DNA from: Tetrapyrgos nigripes
Lineage: Eukaryota; Basidiomycota; Agaricomycetes; Agaricales; Campanellaceae
Direction: 5' to 3'
Length of the DNA stretch: 64,000 nucleotides
Assembly (NCBI GenBank): GCA_013368315.1
Contig: JAACJM010000071.1
Span: forward strand, 124,001 to 188,000
Below the pieces are notes generated by a model. It worked only from the letters and a program-made list of their open reading frames with translations. It searched no databases and was not told the origin of the DNA. The position numbers and the translations under genes were made by a program. Positions 1 to 10,055 of this stretch are shown here, in pieces. Each line of letters opens with the position of its first letter. Position 1 is the first letter of the stretch.

Positions 1-1080
1 CAGTTATTTGAGGATGCAAACCGACTACTATACAGTGAATAGTGCCGCTTTTGGTCTCAGAAAGTTAAGTTTGACTGACCTTCAGCCATTATAGACAAGG
101 AAGGACAAGAAGCCTCAGGCTCATTGTTCAGAACCTCAGTAATCGTTGAAGCTGCGGATACCATCAAGGAATCAAGTCCAGTTCCTGCAGAGCCAGTACC
201 CGTGACCCTCAGAAGAGAGCTGCAGTGGAAACGATCCTTGCAAATGTCGGCCCTTGCACTAGTTGCCAGGCAGTTCCAGAATTACTTCCGTATATCCCAG
301 CCAACTCGTTCTACCCTCAGAACATTTAAAGCGACAAGAGCACTCGGGATGACACCTCATCGATGCAGCACATACTCAAAGGAAGAAATTATGCTTACTT
401 CTATGATCAGAGAATGTGCCCTCATATCTGGTGAAGTCTGCTTGGTATGTCATGGTGTCATGGTCGAGGAAGATACCTTGTCACTGTCCATTCGAGGTGC
501 GTTCCTAATCATCTCGATGAAACGACATTGCTCTAATCGTTCACTTAGGACCGCGAGGAGGAGGAGGATGTACATATAGTATGTCTTACTATCTTTGTGG
601 CGTATCAAGTGGCCACCCACCTCAACTTATGGAACTTTGCCCTTGCGGTCGTATGGGTTCGTACCGAGTGCGCAGCAATCGTCCTTGCCCCCGCCCACAG
701 ACGATACTCATGACGATAAATCAATGGTGTGCTAGCCCAAGGTGTTCTCGGATACGGGGCTCAGCAGGATATGCCACACATCGGTGACACGAGAACAATT
801 CTCTTGACCCATACTACGGCGAACTCTCACCCACGCCGTTCCACAACACCCTCTATTATCAATTAGTCGGCATCACTCTTCCTTTACTCACTCTCATACT
901 ATCACTCTCCTTGATTTTCTCCCCGTTCATGCTGTTCAACCTCGTAGTCTTAGTCTCCAGTCTCTTAGTCTTGCCGCCGTATCAATCAAAGCTCTTTCAG
1001 GATGGAACTTTTTTGTATATTTTGGATTGGTCTTTGGCCATGTCGAGTGCGCGACTCAGAGAGATGGAATAATCCTGAAC
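1..1080 (+). other. Unresolved region; probable 3' end of plus-strand gene(s)
   Basis: Several short open stretches look coding but do not join into one frame by eye. At about 85-230 a stretch reads ...GSLFRTSVIVEAADTIKES... A second, at 240-330, is rich in Cys and Pro. A third, at about 330-415, ends in a Tyr/Phe-rich segment. At 555-720 another frame gives an acidic run, then a hydrophobic stretch containing NLWNFALAVVWVRTE and a stop. A further open frame from about 791 to 1072 is strongly hydrophobic, but the DNA there is pyrimidine-rich, which produces hydrophobic residues by composition alone. I read this as the last exons of a gene that starts left of the window, possibly a membrane protein. 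No family is recognised. Confidence 0.25.
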
Positions 1081-1995
1081 AGCACTATGTAACCAAATTC
1101 ACCAGATTTGCGCAGATCTAGAGACGTTTGCCTGAGGCTAATAAAAACAACGAAAGAATGCGTTTGCAGAATCCACGAGCGTAACAGAAGTCAAATTTTT
1201 TGAACGGAGTATTCTATCTCGAGCTCTGGAGAAATAAAATCTGAGTATTATGCATCATCAGGTTGCAAACGAGGAAGAAAACGGTTGAAAACCTGACTCA
1301 AACTGCGCTCGGCACCTACGTTTTCAATGAATGTCACACTAGTGACATCTATCACTTCCCCAACCAATACGCAGTCACAGAACGTCCCCTCGCCAACCTT
1401 CCACAGCTTGTATCCTGCAAGTTTGATAAACTGGAGATTTATATCATAGACTTGAAATGTGCAAATTTGTCCGGACAACGGTAAAGATTTATGTGTGTAA
1501 GGAAGTGTGAGAGACTATACGTTGTGTACATTGTATTAAGTATCAAAGCATGTATGCGTCATGGTTTAACCAAACCGTCAAAGCCACATAGTAGCACACC
1601 TCCCAAGGAGGGGGTTACGGCAGGTACAGGAATATGACGCCGCAAGACCACCCTACATCAGCCCTCTCACCCAAATCAACGCCGTAGCGGACTCGGACTC
1701 GAGAACGAGCCAGGTAGCCCCACTTGTTCTCGTGAGCATCCCCCGCAAAGAGGACACCTCGCTCCGTCAACCAGAAAGGTTTAACATCAAACAGACGAGT
1801 TAACGTCTGCGCCCGCCTAAGGAGGCTGACGCTTCGAAAGGTTGAGGCGGACACTTGAAGAAAAGACAGTAAATTTTGCGAGCTTTTATGGAAAGGTTTT
1901 CAAACTCCGCTTCAATATGAGTCAGGTGACTGGTCGTTTGCGAGACGGTCTGACGCGCTTCCTTTTTGGGAAGGTACCCTTTCCACTCAAGCTAA
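1081..1995. other. Intergenic region containing the SPC19 promoter (repeat copy A)
   Basis: No convincing gene. Short open frames on both strands at 1248-1484 overlap each other and match nothing I know. From about 1510 to the SPC19 start, this DNA is the parent of a repeat found again at about 3698-4159. It therefore holds the SPC19 promoter and 5' leader. Confidence 0.5.
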
Positions 1996-2946
1996 ATGTC
2001 TCGTCTCTCCCGCGCAAACCTCAAATCCCGAGAGTCCGTTTTCAACCGTGCGCCCGACCTATATCGAGGAGACATCCAAGCTATATGTCCCCCAGACCTA
2101 GAAGAATGTGTCGCTGCGCTAGAAGATTGTTGCGATGAGGTGAGCCTGCGAGGCCTACTTTACTCTTTCTTCGCTAGTTCTGGTTCTCCTGGTTCTTCTT
2201 GCTTCTTGCTTCCCTCCTTTGGACGTGGCATCTTTGTTGACGACCCATTATATTAAAGGCCTATGAAGTCCAACAATACCTCAGAGACGGAACACACGAT
2301 TTACCTCGTATGACCAGGATTTTAGAGAATCAGAGGGTATGTTGACACGTATCGATTCTATCTGTATTTAAAGCTGATACACATAGCTATCCTCCTTCTC
2401 CTCCTCATCATCATTTTCATAGGTGTTCGCCTTGGTCAACGATAGCACCGTCAAGAAATATCAATCCGACCTCTCTGAAGAGATAGAACCTCAGATCAAC
2501 GAGCTCCTTTCACGAGCGGAACAGGGATTGAAGGGATTACAGAAGAAGGAGAGTCAGTTGCAGGCAAAGGTGGGTGACTCCTTCCAACTCTCAAGAACTA
2601 CTTACTCACGCTAGCTATCGTTGACCGGATGCCCTCCATACATATGCATATATATATATATATATGACCAGGTCGAAGCCGCTCAGGCTCGTCCCCTCAG
2701 ACCAACCGGTGGAAAAACAATGGCCGCACAAAAGTTGGAACAAAGAAGGTTGGTTATGTTCACGAAACAGAGGGAGCAGTTGGAGAGTCAGCTGGAGGCT
2801 CTGCAGGATGAGATTGCGGATTTGGTGAGTCTTTTTTTTTTTTTTTGTTTTTGAGTAGAGCACGGGAGAGAGTAGTTGACTCGGCTTTTTCTCTTCCTTT
2901 TTTTATGTTTATGTTTTTTGGCTTTTTGCAGGAAGCAAAGCGGTGA
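1996..2946 (+). CDS. SPC19: DASH complex subunit Spc19
   Basis: Subunit of the DASH/Dam1 ring, which couples kinetochores to spindle microtubules in fungi. Five exons join in frame: 1996-2139, 2259-2336, 2423-2569, 2672-2824 and 2932-2946, giving 178 aa. The N-terminus MSRLSRANLKSRESVF, the motif CPPDLEECVAALEDCCDEAY across the first intron, then DLPRMTRILENQRVF and EEIEPQINELLSRAEQGL match basidiomycete Spc19 as I know it. The second half is predicted coiled coil rich in Gln and Glu. The last exon encodes only EAKR and the stop. A TA microsatellite lies in intron 3 (about 2646-2666). The 5' end and promoter of this gene are copied at about 3.7-4.2 kb. The family call is firm; exon ends rest on consensus GT/AG sites and frame. 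Confidence 0.9.
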
Positions 2947-3697
2947 CGACCAAGCGGGGACCTGTATTTGTCAAATCATAAACTGTATCTATATCCATTG
3001 TCTATATACCCTCTCGCTTTATCACCATTATTGCCCATGAATGGCACACTCCTTGAACCCTTCGGTGCTCCTCTGGCAATGTCCACCCGACCTACAGCAC
3101 TTCTCGACCTTTTTCCTGGCACTCGGAGCGATACTCGACAAGCTGCGACGTTGTCTCGTTTTCTCTCCCTTACTATGCTCTGTGATGCTTCTATGGACTA
3201 ATGGACTTTAGCACTGGCCATCGACTCTGATGCTGGTTGGCACCCTTCGGGGCACGCCGCGATCTTCTTTCACATTTATACTTACTGTACCCCTCAAATC
3301 CCAAACCCTCGTTCTCCACTATCCTCACGTACGATTACTACTATTGTACAACTTGAAGTAACCACATAGGCCGTAAACGGCCTAAGATAGGACAAATCGA
3401 TCAATCATTATTAATATGCATTATTGCCTGGTCTGGATCCGGCACTTATATATGATACATCGAGTCGTCGACGAGCAACGGACTGGCAATGTCTGGGCAC
3501 TGTTTTGCCCTGCAGCTGAAATGGTCATGCACAATTATTTGGGACCTATACTACAAGACAAGACTGGTTCGAGGGAATACGTACACTATACAGACACTAC
3601 ACTACATACACAGATTATGCCAGTACCTCCTTGTCTAAAATGTGACTTGAAGTTGCATCCAATCCAATCCGTAACGCAGTTTCTGTATTTCAAAGTT
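2947..3697. other. Intergenic, no gene seen
   Basis: 3' flank of SPC19 and spacer. The open frames present are short, lack splice-consistent neighbours and resemble nothing known. A 30-odd-base tract at about 3585-3618 recurs at about 4170-4203 and brackets the SPC19 promoter copy. Confidence 0.5.
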
Positions 3698-4159
3698 GTA
3701 TATACGTTGTGTACAATTTATGTATGCGTCATCGTTTGACCATACCGTCAAAGCCACAAAGTAGCACCTCCCAAGGAGGGAGGAGGTTACGGCAGGTACG
3801 AACGATGACGCCGCAAGACCACCCTACATCAGCCCTCTCACCCAAATCAACGCCGCACATACTTGAGTTGACTTAGCAGCGGACTCGGACTCGAGAACGA
3901 ACGAGCTAGGTAGCCCCACTTGTTCTCGTGAGCATCCCCTTAATCCCCCGTAAAGAGGAAACCTCGCTTCGTCAAACAGACAGATGAGTAGTCGTCTGCG
4001 CTCGCCTCCGCCTGAGGGGACGGGCTGACGCTTCGAATGGTTGAGGCGGACACTTATAGAAGAAAATAGTACATATTCAAACTCCGATTTTCGAGCGAGC
4101 CTGAGTCATTGGCAATGTCTCGTCTCTCCCGTGCAAACCTCAAATCCCGAGAGGAAGAC
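3698..4159 (+). repeat. Direct repeat copy B of SPC19 promoter and 5' coding end
   Basis: This segment aligns by eye with about 1510-2040, with small insertions and deletions. Shared landmarks are GTATGCGTCAT, CCGTCAAAGCCACA, CGCAAGACCACCCTACATC, GGACTCGGACTCGAGAACG, TTGTTCTCGTGAGCATCCCC and GGTTGAGGCGGACACTT. It contains a copy of the SPC19 start: ATG at 4115 followed by codons for SRLSRANLKSRE. The copy then leaves the parent sequence. About 200 bases of the parent leader (just before its ATG) are shortened in the copy. Confidence 0.85.
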
Positions 4160-4258
4160 GTGCACGGTACGTATACAGACACTACACTACATATACAGAT
4201 TAATTTTCAGGGGAAGCCAACTATAGTACATCGAGGTAGACAGTCATGGAAGACATAG
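4115..4258 (+). pseudogene. Truncated SPC19 5' copy fused to unrelated sequence
   Basis: Thirteen codons identical in product to the start of SPC19 (MSRLSRANLKSRE) are followed by 34 unrelated codons and a TAG at 4256. The 47-residue frame lacks every conserved Spc19 motif downstream. Its final part runs through the short repeat at about 4170-4203. With a copied promoter it could be transcribed, but I infer no function. Confidence 0.6.
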
Positions 4259-4356
4259 ACAGAGTTTATCGGGGGATTCATGAGTTACAACGCATCGAAG
4301 TTTTCGGTTCAAGAACACACACACGGTGCGTCCAGACCTTCCTTTTCCTTGTTTGC

Positions 4357-5419
4357 CTACCTCCTTCTGCGGAACACGCGACCCGAAAAATCTCCAAGAG
4401 GAAGAGTGTAGGGCATTTCGACGGCAGCAAAGAGTAGAGAAACGATCAAATACCACGCAGCGCAGATACAAACCCAAGCACAAGCTCCGGCTGCCTTGAC
4501 TGGTCAAAAAGAGAAAAGCAAGAAAGCGAGTGAGTTCCGGAAACCGCCTACAGCACACACAGACGAAACTCACGCCAATCAAACGCCGAGTCCGTGTTAC
4601 CATCACCAATTCGTGCATAACCTACTGCGAGGCAGACAAAGGTGAATATCAACGAGGCGAAGATGATCTGAACCACAAGGCTCACAAGTGAGTGATAACC
4701 GGCAGCAAAGTACAAGTAACAGCTGACTCACTGCGAAAACAACATTAGTTCGTAGACTGACTATGAAATAGACAGTACAAGTGACTGCCCAAAAGGCAAA
4801 ATAGAACATAAGGCCATCGTTATACGCCAGTGCAGCGGAACCGTTTGCATACGCTCCAGCGATGTTGTGTTCGGGATCATTCAGAGTGCCGAGACTCAGC
4901 CTATGTTCACTCTGCTCAGCGTCATAGCATTTCATGTAGCTGCGAAGCGTGATGCTCACCAGAAACCGCCAAAACTGATAAAGACGACGGAAGGGAATGA
5001 GTTGCCCAAAACCTAAACGGACGAATACCGGTCTCAGCATAATCTAGGTGGTGGTGGCGGAATGGAAAACTCACCCATTCCATGACACCAGAGAGAACTA
5101 ATCCAAGTCCGCCGATGAAGTAGTACGGCCCAACCATAGTGACTAAAGACGTCGCATCAGCACCACCCCACCGCATGAGATAGGCCGCTGTCGGAGTGAG
5201 AGACAAGAGATGCGAAATGATGCCTATAGCCGTGGGATTGCCAAACCTTATCGTAAGACTTGAAGGCGCTCGGTCTCGAGGTTGCAAAAAAAGTTGCTCA
5301 TATTGTTCAGGCGAGAGCTGGATAGGTGGACGGTAGTGAGTACTGTGACTGTTCTCGAGGTGCTGAATGGGTCCCTTTTCGATGTCGTTGACGTTGTTGC
5401 CTGAAGTAGATGTGGGCAT
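4357..5419 (-). CDS. GPR1/FUN34/YaaH family acetate-type membrane transporter
   Basis: Likely plasma-membrane transporter of acetate or ammonium, like yeast Ato/Ady2 and Aspergillus AcpA. Five exons (5419-5075, 5012-4960, 4900-4732, 4667-4574, 4499-4357) join in frame to 267 aa. A hydrophilic N-terminal tail of about 55 residues precedes the family motif as FGNPTAIGI (the usual form is N-P-A-P-L-G). Then follow GLVLSGVMEWVLGNSFPSVVF, FAFWAV..VYFIVSLRTNVVF, VGYARIGDGNTDSAFDW and a last hydrophobic segment, AAWYLIVSLLFAAVEMPYTLPLGD. These correspond to the six membrane spans of the family. The C-terminus ends in an Arg cluster. Substrate cannot be fixed from sequence alone. Confidence 0.9.
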
Positions 5420-6499
5420 GGTGGAGGATAACCAAATGGTAAAAACTAAGAAAGAAATGGCGCTGAGGATTTTATGGGTGCATCTTTATTTCAGTCTTTG
5501 TATCGAGGCTATGGTCATGAGATGGAGGCTTCGCCACTAAAGGATCACCAGACGCAACAAGCGCGAATGAAAACTCTTCTGCACCCTCAGCATGACATGG
5601 TCAGAGGCTTGAAAATAAGCCACGGGACGAAGGAGCATTTTTGCTTCCGCAGGAAAATGAAGCTGCTTTGATGAGAGGGTACACGCTCAGATGAGTAATT
5701 TTGGTCGTGCATACAGGGTGATGAACATACTAAGACCCTTCTGCAATATTCTCTTGCCAAAGAACCAAGTACGGCTATAACATCCTGGTCTAAAGCTTTC
5801 AACTCTTTGCAAGACTCGATAGTTGCTCGATAGCTTCGTTCCCGTGTTTTCGTTCTTCGCATTTCAAATCCAGTGCTCCACTCCATTCAAGGGTACTGGG
5901 GAACTCGGACGACGGACAATGACTTGATATTCAACGATCGTCATTTCCCGAGTTCAGGCTCGGAACTGAGGATCCATTGCAAGATTCGGATAAGTCTGGG
6001 CCTTCCCTTCAAAAAGTACTATATCAGTAGACTGTAGCCCCCGGATTGCAAGAGGAGATTACCGTTCAGAATGCCTACGCATGCACAGAGCTCCATAGTA
6101 CGAGGCTCTGTGTGGAGCTGGGCATTGGCTTGAGTTAGTTAGTGGCAGTATGAGAAGATTAATGCACGGAATGTCCCGGAAGCAATTACCAACGTCTATG
6201 GCCCTCAGGAACCATCCTTTTCAGTACTCGTCAACAAATGTCCAAATAGCCGTAATATTAATATTCGCGCTTTTCTTTTGGTTCAGGATTTCGTCCAACA
6301 TTTTCAACCAAGTTGTACCCGTCGAACATCTATAGGATTTTGGACGACGTTTGCACGATTACCAATGTAAACGGAACCTTGGGGAGAAGCGACTCAGAAG
6401 CAAGAGGTATCCCATATCGCACAGATTCTGGTCGTCCACATCAACGAGCTCCTCATCATGACTGGCATGCATTGGTATTGATATTGGGAAGGCGTTTCT
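5420..6499. other. Intergenic, no gene seen
   Basis: About 1.1 kb between the transporter start and the left segmental-duplication copy. A minus-strand open frame at 5587-5886 has no recognisable motif and no convincing splice partners. The rest shows only short frames. Confidence 0.45.
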
Positions 6500-7318
6500 A
6501 ATCGATTTAAAGCAGGCCAGATCCGTTGCGCAGAGCTCTACTTTTACTGACATTGGAATTTAGGCCGCAGTCTTCAACCCTGTGAGCTACCTTGGTTCCT
6601 AGGTTGGCAAGCAAAGCAGACTAAAATTTCCCAAGTTTCCGAGCCTGTATGGAGGCCTACCGCACATAACAAAACCGAGCGGCCCAAGAATTGAAATTTT
6701 TTCAGTCCTCAAACACGAATGGCGGCGACTAGTCAACTGTATCCTCTTCAAGAGCGGCATTTTGGATAGTAGCTATTTTTGTACTCAATGTAGCTTCAGG
6801 CGAGGGCGTTCATTCGTCCCTTCGTGATCTTGGTGGAGTTGTCAGATTTAGAATTGACCGACATGATTACTATCTCCTACTTTGTCGGATTAGGATGGCC
6901 TTCCTTTCAGACTCAAGTCTTTTCTTGGAAGCTGCTGCACGGACTTCAAAAGACATCAAGCGTCAACGACCTTTGCAACTTTGCAACTCTACCGTGTCTA
7001 TTTACGTCGCAGTGTCAAAACCCAACTCTTCCCCGGAGGGTGGCCCCCGCGACGTCAAGGGTACCTGATTCGGTCCTATGTCGCCTTCATTTCCCGCTAG
7101 AGTGATGCTGATATAACGAGAAAATGCTATGCGATGGTATACGGAACTCGTCTAGGTAGAACGGGAACGTCTAGGATCCAGAACGCTTTGACAGTATATC
7201 CTTCAGGCCTGACATTTATTCCGCTCGCCCCTTTCGCACAAATGGAGTCCGTCCAGCATAAAAGGAGACGGTTCAGCTCGCTGGAGTCCCATCTTCTGAC
7301 CGTCTAAACCCTCAAAGA

Positions 7319-7759
7319 ATGTACAAATTCATCTCTGCTCTCTTCATCTCTGCTTTGGTTGCTACCGCCGCCGTCCAGGCTGCTCCGCAACTCGGAAACT
7401 CCTGTACGTCCTACTCTCGGACTGACCTCTCACTCTGCCCACTGACCTCATACTCCAACAGGTACCCAGAACTCTGATGTAAGCTCCCTCACCCCCATTA
7501 CTCTAATCCTGTGTTGATTTCTCTGTTTCTTACTTCGCGCCTTCTCTGTTTTAGTGTGAGTCTTTTTTTTTTCCTGCCCGCTGAGCTTACTTGCTGAAGG
7601 ATATCTCTCAGGCGGCCCTGGCGATTTTTTGTGTTGCAACAACTCCGGCACTCTTCGGTACGTTTCCATTAGTTGGCAAGAAAAGATTTGGTAAAAGACT
7701 CATTGCGTATTCTTAAACCTTGCAGCTGCCAACCTGGCCCACTACTTTGCCTTAATTAA
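7319..7759 (+). CDS. Small secreted cysteine-rich protein
   Basis: Predicted 60-aa secreted protein. The signal peptide MYKFISALFISALVATAAVQA covers about residues 1-21. The mature part has the pattern C-x5-C-x6-CC-x7-C-x6-C and ends CQPGPLLCLN. Exons in my reading are 7319-7403, 7462-7478, a single base at 7555, 7612-7657 and 7726-7759. The total is 183 nt, an exact multiple of three. Without the one-base exon the frame breaks at the second cysteine. The flanking introns are 76 and 56 nt with good consensus ends (GTAAGC...TTTTAG, GTGAGT...CTCAG). A short T-A-rich promoter and the AAAGGAGACGG block lie upstream and are shared with the second copy. Effector-like or antimicrobial roles are common for such proteins, but nothing here proves one. 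Confidence 0.7.
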
Positions 7760-8023
7760 ATCGTCGGAGATGTAATAGCGTCGCTACGTTTTTGGAATTT
7801 GGGTGTTGATGTATCCGAACAACGTTTCAATGAAGAACTTGAAGTGGATCCAGACAAGGACCATAAGACCCATGGCCGAGGCCGCTGACTATCCGTTCCG
7901 AACAACACTGCGAATGACATGTACAAAAAAGAGCAAGACTCACGAAAGACAATAATCGTTGTATAGACTAGCAAGAACAACTTCGAGGACGGTTATTAAG
8001 CTATAGACCTTATCGTACCAACG

Positions 8024-8100
8024 TTTGGATGACTTCAGCGCGTTTGACAACTTTTAGAGGTATGCTACTACTAGTACTTACTAGCAAGGTTGGCGACCTG
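8024..8100 (-). pseudogene. MSH6 3' coding fragment (left duplication copy)
   Basis: Corresponds to about 9992-10052 inside the last part of MSH6, the region encoding HVANLAGVPLDVVERAEVI. Shared stretches are GACTTCAGC, AGAGGTA and AGCAAGGTTGGCGAC. The copy has about 16 extra bases (two short ACTA-rich tracts) and substitutions that break the frame. It marks the right edge of the left duplication unit. Confidence 0.65.
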
Positions 8101-8529
8101 GATGGCAGTTAATACATGGATGGTTGAGTTGGTGAGTTGGCAGAGTTGGCAGCAGCAGCGATTAAACGCGAAGTCCCGGGTCAATCCCGGGTTGACCTTT
8201 TTTGGCGAGCCTCGAGGCTCGCGCATTACAGAATGGTCGTTGCATTGGCAACGTCTACACTCAACAATCGGTGAGTGGTCGTTGACAGTCATGTCTTTTG
8301 GCCAGGATTTCCGCTGACGTCTTCAGACAATCATCTTCGTCAGTGCAATCCTCCCTAGAAAACGCAGTGATCTAATATCCTGTTGGAATCCTATTCTCTT
8401 GAAACTCCCCAGTAAGTGATACTCTGAGTCACCGCACCAGACTCCAGTTTGGATTGTTCCCTCCGACTCGGATATCATCACCTATTTGACAACATCATTG
8501 ACATCTCGTCTCTGGTCCACAGGACAGCT
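8101..8529. other. Spacer between duplication copies, with palindromes
   Basis: Unique sequence between the two duplication units. It contains an 18-bp perfect palindrome at 8205-8222 (GCGAGCCTCGAGGCTCGC) and, just before it, a near-palindrome built on GGTCAA..CCCGGG..TTGACC at about 8178-8196. No gene seen. Confidence 0.5.
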
Positions 8530-10055
8530 TCGTTTTGGCTTCGTTACGCAGAGCCCCTGACTATTTTTGGCGCAGTCTTCGAGCCAGTCAATGTGCCTAA
8601 GGTCGGCGAACAATTCCATACTAGGATTTAGCCAAATTTCCGAGCCGTTGATGTTTATCGCACAGAATAAAACCAAACCAGCGAGCTCTTTAGCATTCAA
8701 ACAGGAATGGCGGTGTACATGACACTGGTCAGATTTCTATCCTCCTCAACGGCGGCCTTTGGATTGCTGTTATTCTGACATAGTATCAATGGGAAGGAGT
8801 CAAAAATGGACCAACACTTTTCGGCCTATCGCCATCTCCTACTTGGTCGAATTAAGACGATGTCCTCAGGCATGCCGGCCCATTTCACACTCATATTTTT
8901 CTAGGGCGCTAGGACTGCGAGCCTCAAACGGCATCAAGCGTGTCGGCGTTTGCAGCTTTACTGTGTCTGGATGTCGAATCCAACATTATTCCGAGATGTT
9001 AAACTGCTAGCGCTGATGATTATCCCAGTAGTTGCTAGGATTTCGCCCATGAAAGTCCAGTGGGGGCTCGAAAACGCAGCTTTTTAGGATATCCTTTAGG
9101 ACTGGCAGCATTTTATTCCGCCATCGCACAAATGGAATTCGTACAGTATGAAAGGAGACGGACCAACTCGTTTGTGTCCCATCTTCTAACCGTCCAACTT
9201 GCACACAGTGTACAAATTTATCTCTGCCCTCTTCATTTCCACCTTGGTTGCTACCGTCGCCGTACAGGCTGTTCCTCAAAACAACCCTTGTACGTCCCAT
9301 CCTCGAATGACCTCATTTACAAAATTTGTTGCAAAAACACCGGAACTCCACGGTACGCTCCCATTAGTACTAATTTTGCGAAAACTCATTGCACATATTA
9401 CTCGGTGCAGCTGCCAGCTTGAGATTCTCTTCTGCATCGAGTGACCGAAGATGTAGTGGTATCTGCAATTTTGCAATTGGAAATATGATGTACAAGTTGA
9501 ATGTGTCACAATTGAGAAAGCGAATATCAGACATGCATTTATCTCGAGATTCGAGACCCATGGCCAGTCCAGTTGGCGGCCGTCTGTACGTTTCAGGGAC
9601 AATATTGGAATGTACAAATTTGAAGTGCGAGCAAGCTATCTACATAAAATTACACACGAGCGATATGATTCACGAAAGCAAACACTGTAGACTACCAGGA
9701 CATGCATTGAGCAAAAAATTAGTGGGTAAGGACGTAAGTATGGTTCTCCGAGTGATGCAAATACGTAGGTTGAGTGAAAGCAATGCGATCAAGAAATATA
9801 CTTCTGAACGACTTTCTTCAGCAGAGACAAAACAGCTTTCTGCCGAGCAGGATCGTCTGGCATAGTGAGCTGTCCCGACGCGAGCTTGACCAAGTAAGCG
9901 AAGTCTGCTTGTGCAGTGAGAGGTAATTTTGCCGATGCAGACTTTTGTTGCTTGGCTTGAAGCTTCTCCTTGAATTGTTCAGCAAAATTTTTGGATATGA
10001 CTTCAGCACGTTCGACGACGTCCAGAGGTACGCCAGCAAGGTTGGCGACGTGGGT
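8530..10055. repeat. Segmental duplication, right copy
   Basis: Right-hand partner of 6500-8100. It runs through the broken secreted-protein copy and ends inside the intact 3' coding part of MSH6. The parent MSH6 frame lies here, so the left unit must have been copied from this locus or from a common ancestor of it. Confidence 0.7.
9208..9441 (+). pseudogene. Broken copy of the small secreted cysteine-rich gene
   Basis: Matches the gene at 7319-7759 through the promoter and the signal peptide (VYKFISALFISTLVATVAVQA), but the start codon position reads GTG and no in-frame ATG precedes it. The middle exons are deleted: the sequence jumps from ...NNPC and part of intron 1 to the CCKNTGTPR region. 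The final exon continues past the parent stop. The first cysteine, the CC pair and one later cysteine remain. It is probably dead, unless translation starts at the GTG. Confidence 0.65.

Larger units (their letters stand above)
6500..8100. repeat. Segmental duplication, left copy
   Basis: Aligns by eye in the same orientation with about 8530-10055. Matching landmarks run in the same order: CGCAGAGC with GCGCAGTCTTC-like sequence, CAAATTTCCGAGCC-like sequence, GAATGGCGG, the promoter block with AAAGGAGACGG and CCCATCTTCTRACCGTC, the secreted-protein gene, GACCCATGGCC, ACTCACGAAAG, and finally a fragment of the MSH6 3' coding end at about 8024-8100 (GATGACTTCAGC, GCAAGGTTGGCGAC). The MSH6 piece in this copy carries a small insertion and most of the rest of the last exon is missing. 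The copies are clearly diverged, so the event is not recent. Confidence 0.75.

Noticed and set aside
2640..2672. TA microsatellite as a possible origin or element
   Set aside because: A short simple repeat inside an SPC19 intron, nothing more.
5587..5886. 99-codon minus-strand open frame
   Set aside because: No family motif, no splice-consistent neighbours, and no similarity to anything I know; likely chance.
8101..8330. MITE-like element between duplication copies
   Set aside because: Weak inverted similarity (GTTGAGTTGG... and ...CACTCAACAATC) but no clean terminal inverted repeats or target-site duplication.
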